From Helochares maculicollis (Eukaryota > Arthropoda > Insecta > Coleoptera > Hydrophilidae), in the NCBI GenBank assembly GCA_033557835.1, contig JAWQRO010000293.1, positions 1-44,143 of the forward strand: a stretch of 44,143 nt of DNA, read 5' to 3'. Each line of letters starts with the position of its first letter. Position 1 is the first letter of the stretch. This document shows positions 44,117-44,143 of the stretch, piece by piece. Made by a program: the position numbers and the translations under genes. A model generated the notes under the pieces. That model made no database searches. It worked only from the letters and a program-made list of their open reading frames with translations, and was not told the DNA's origin.

Positions 44117-44143
44117 TATATATATATATATATATATATATAT
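44117..44143. repeat. (TA)n microsatellite running off the window
   Basis: An uninterrupted alternating TA tract of 27 bases that reaches the window edge, so its full length is unknown. Confidence 0.9.

Noticed and set aside
1..44143. tRNA, rRNA, CRISPR, operon or bacterial-type features
   Set aside because: None seen by reading both strands; the intron-rich metazoan genes make prokaryotic features irrelevant.

Overview
The window looks like nuclear DNA of a dipteran insect, probably a higher fly. It is strongly AT-rich, its genes have many short introns, and it carries two tandem, co-oriented astacin metalloproteases of the BMP1/Tolloid family. That arrangement is known from Drosophila, where tolkin (tok, tolloid-related) lies just 5' of tolloid (tld). 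The species cannot be fixed from sequence alone.

Layout. Positions 1-548 hold the decayed 3' end of a non-LTR retrotransposon. Positions 549-4887 contain no recognisable gene. The minus strand then carries tld (10731 down to 4888; 8 coding exons; 977 residues as modelled), about 1.9 kb of intergenic DNA, and tok (40955 down to 12613; 10 coding exons; 1162 residues as modelled). The tok signal-peptide exon is separated from the rest by a 19.6-kb first intron (21145-40756). That intron has no other recognisable gene, a mariner remnant near 37.73-37.99 kb, and a few conspicuously GC-richer islands that are candidate enhancers. Positions 40956-44143 are tok 5' flank, with a CpG-rich block near 42.1-42.25 kb and a microsatellite at the edge.

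Both proteins read signal peptide - prodomain - furin site - astacin protease - CUB1 - CUB2 - EGF1 - CUB3 - EGF2 - CUB4 - CUB5. Every splice junction I propose keeps frame. The two genes share intron positions and phases, but tld lacks two introns present in tok. Its single 813-nt CUB1-CUB2-EGF1 exon equals the sum of tok exons of 345 and 468 nt. In Drosophila, Tld cleaves Sog to release Dpp/Scw ligands in dorsal patterning. Tok acts later, including in activation of Activin-type ligand and in motor-axon guidance. Those roles are carried over from the family and are not shown by this sequence.

Most interesting points: a GC-AG intron in tld, whose read-through would make a 618-residue form ending in a predicted membrane anchor; a 46-nt intron; loss of the EGF2 calcium motif and degeneration of the prodomain FxGD switch in tld; and several candidate regulatory islands and palindromes.
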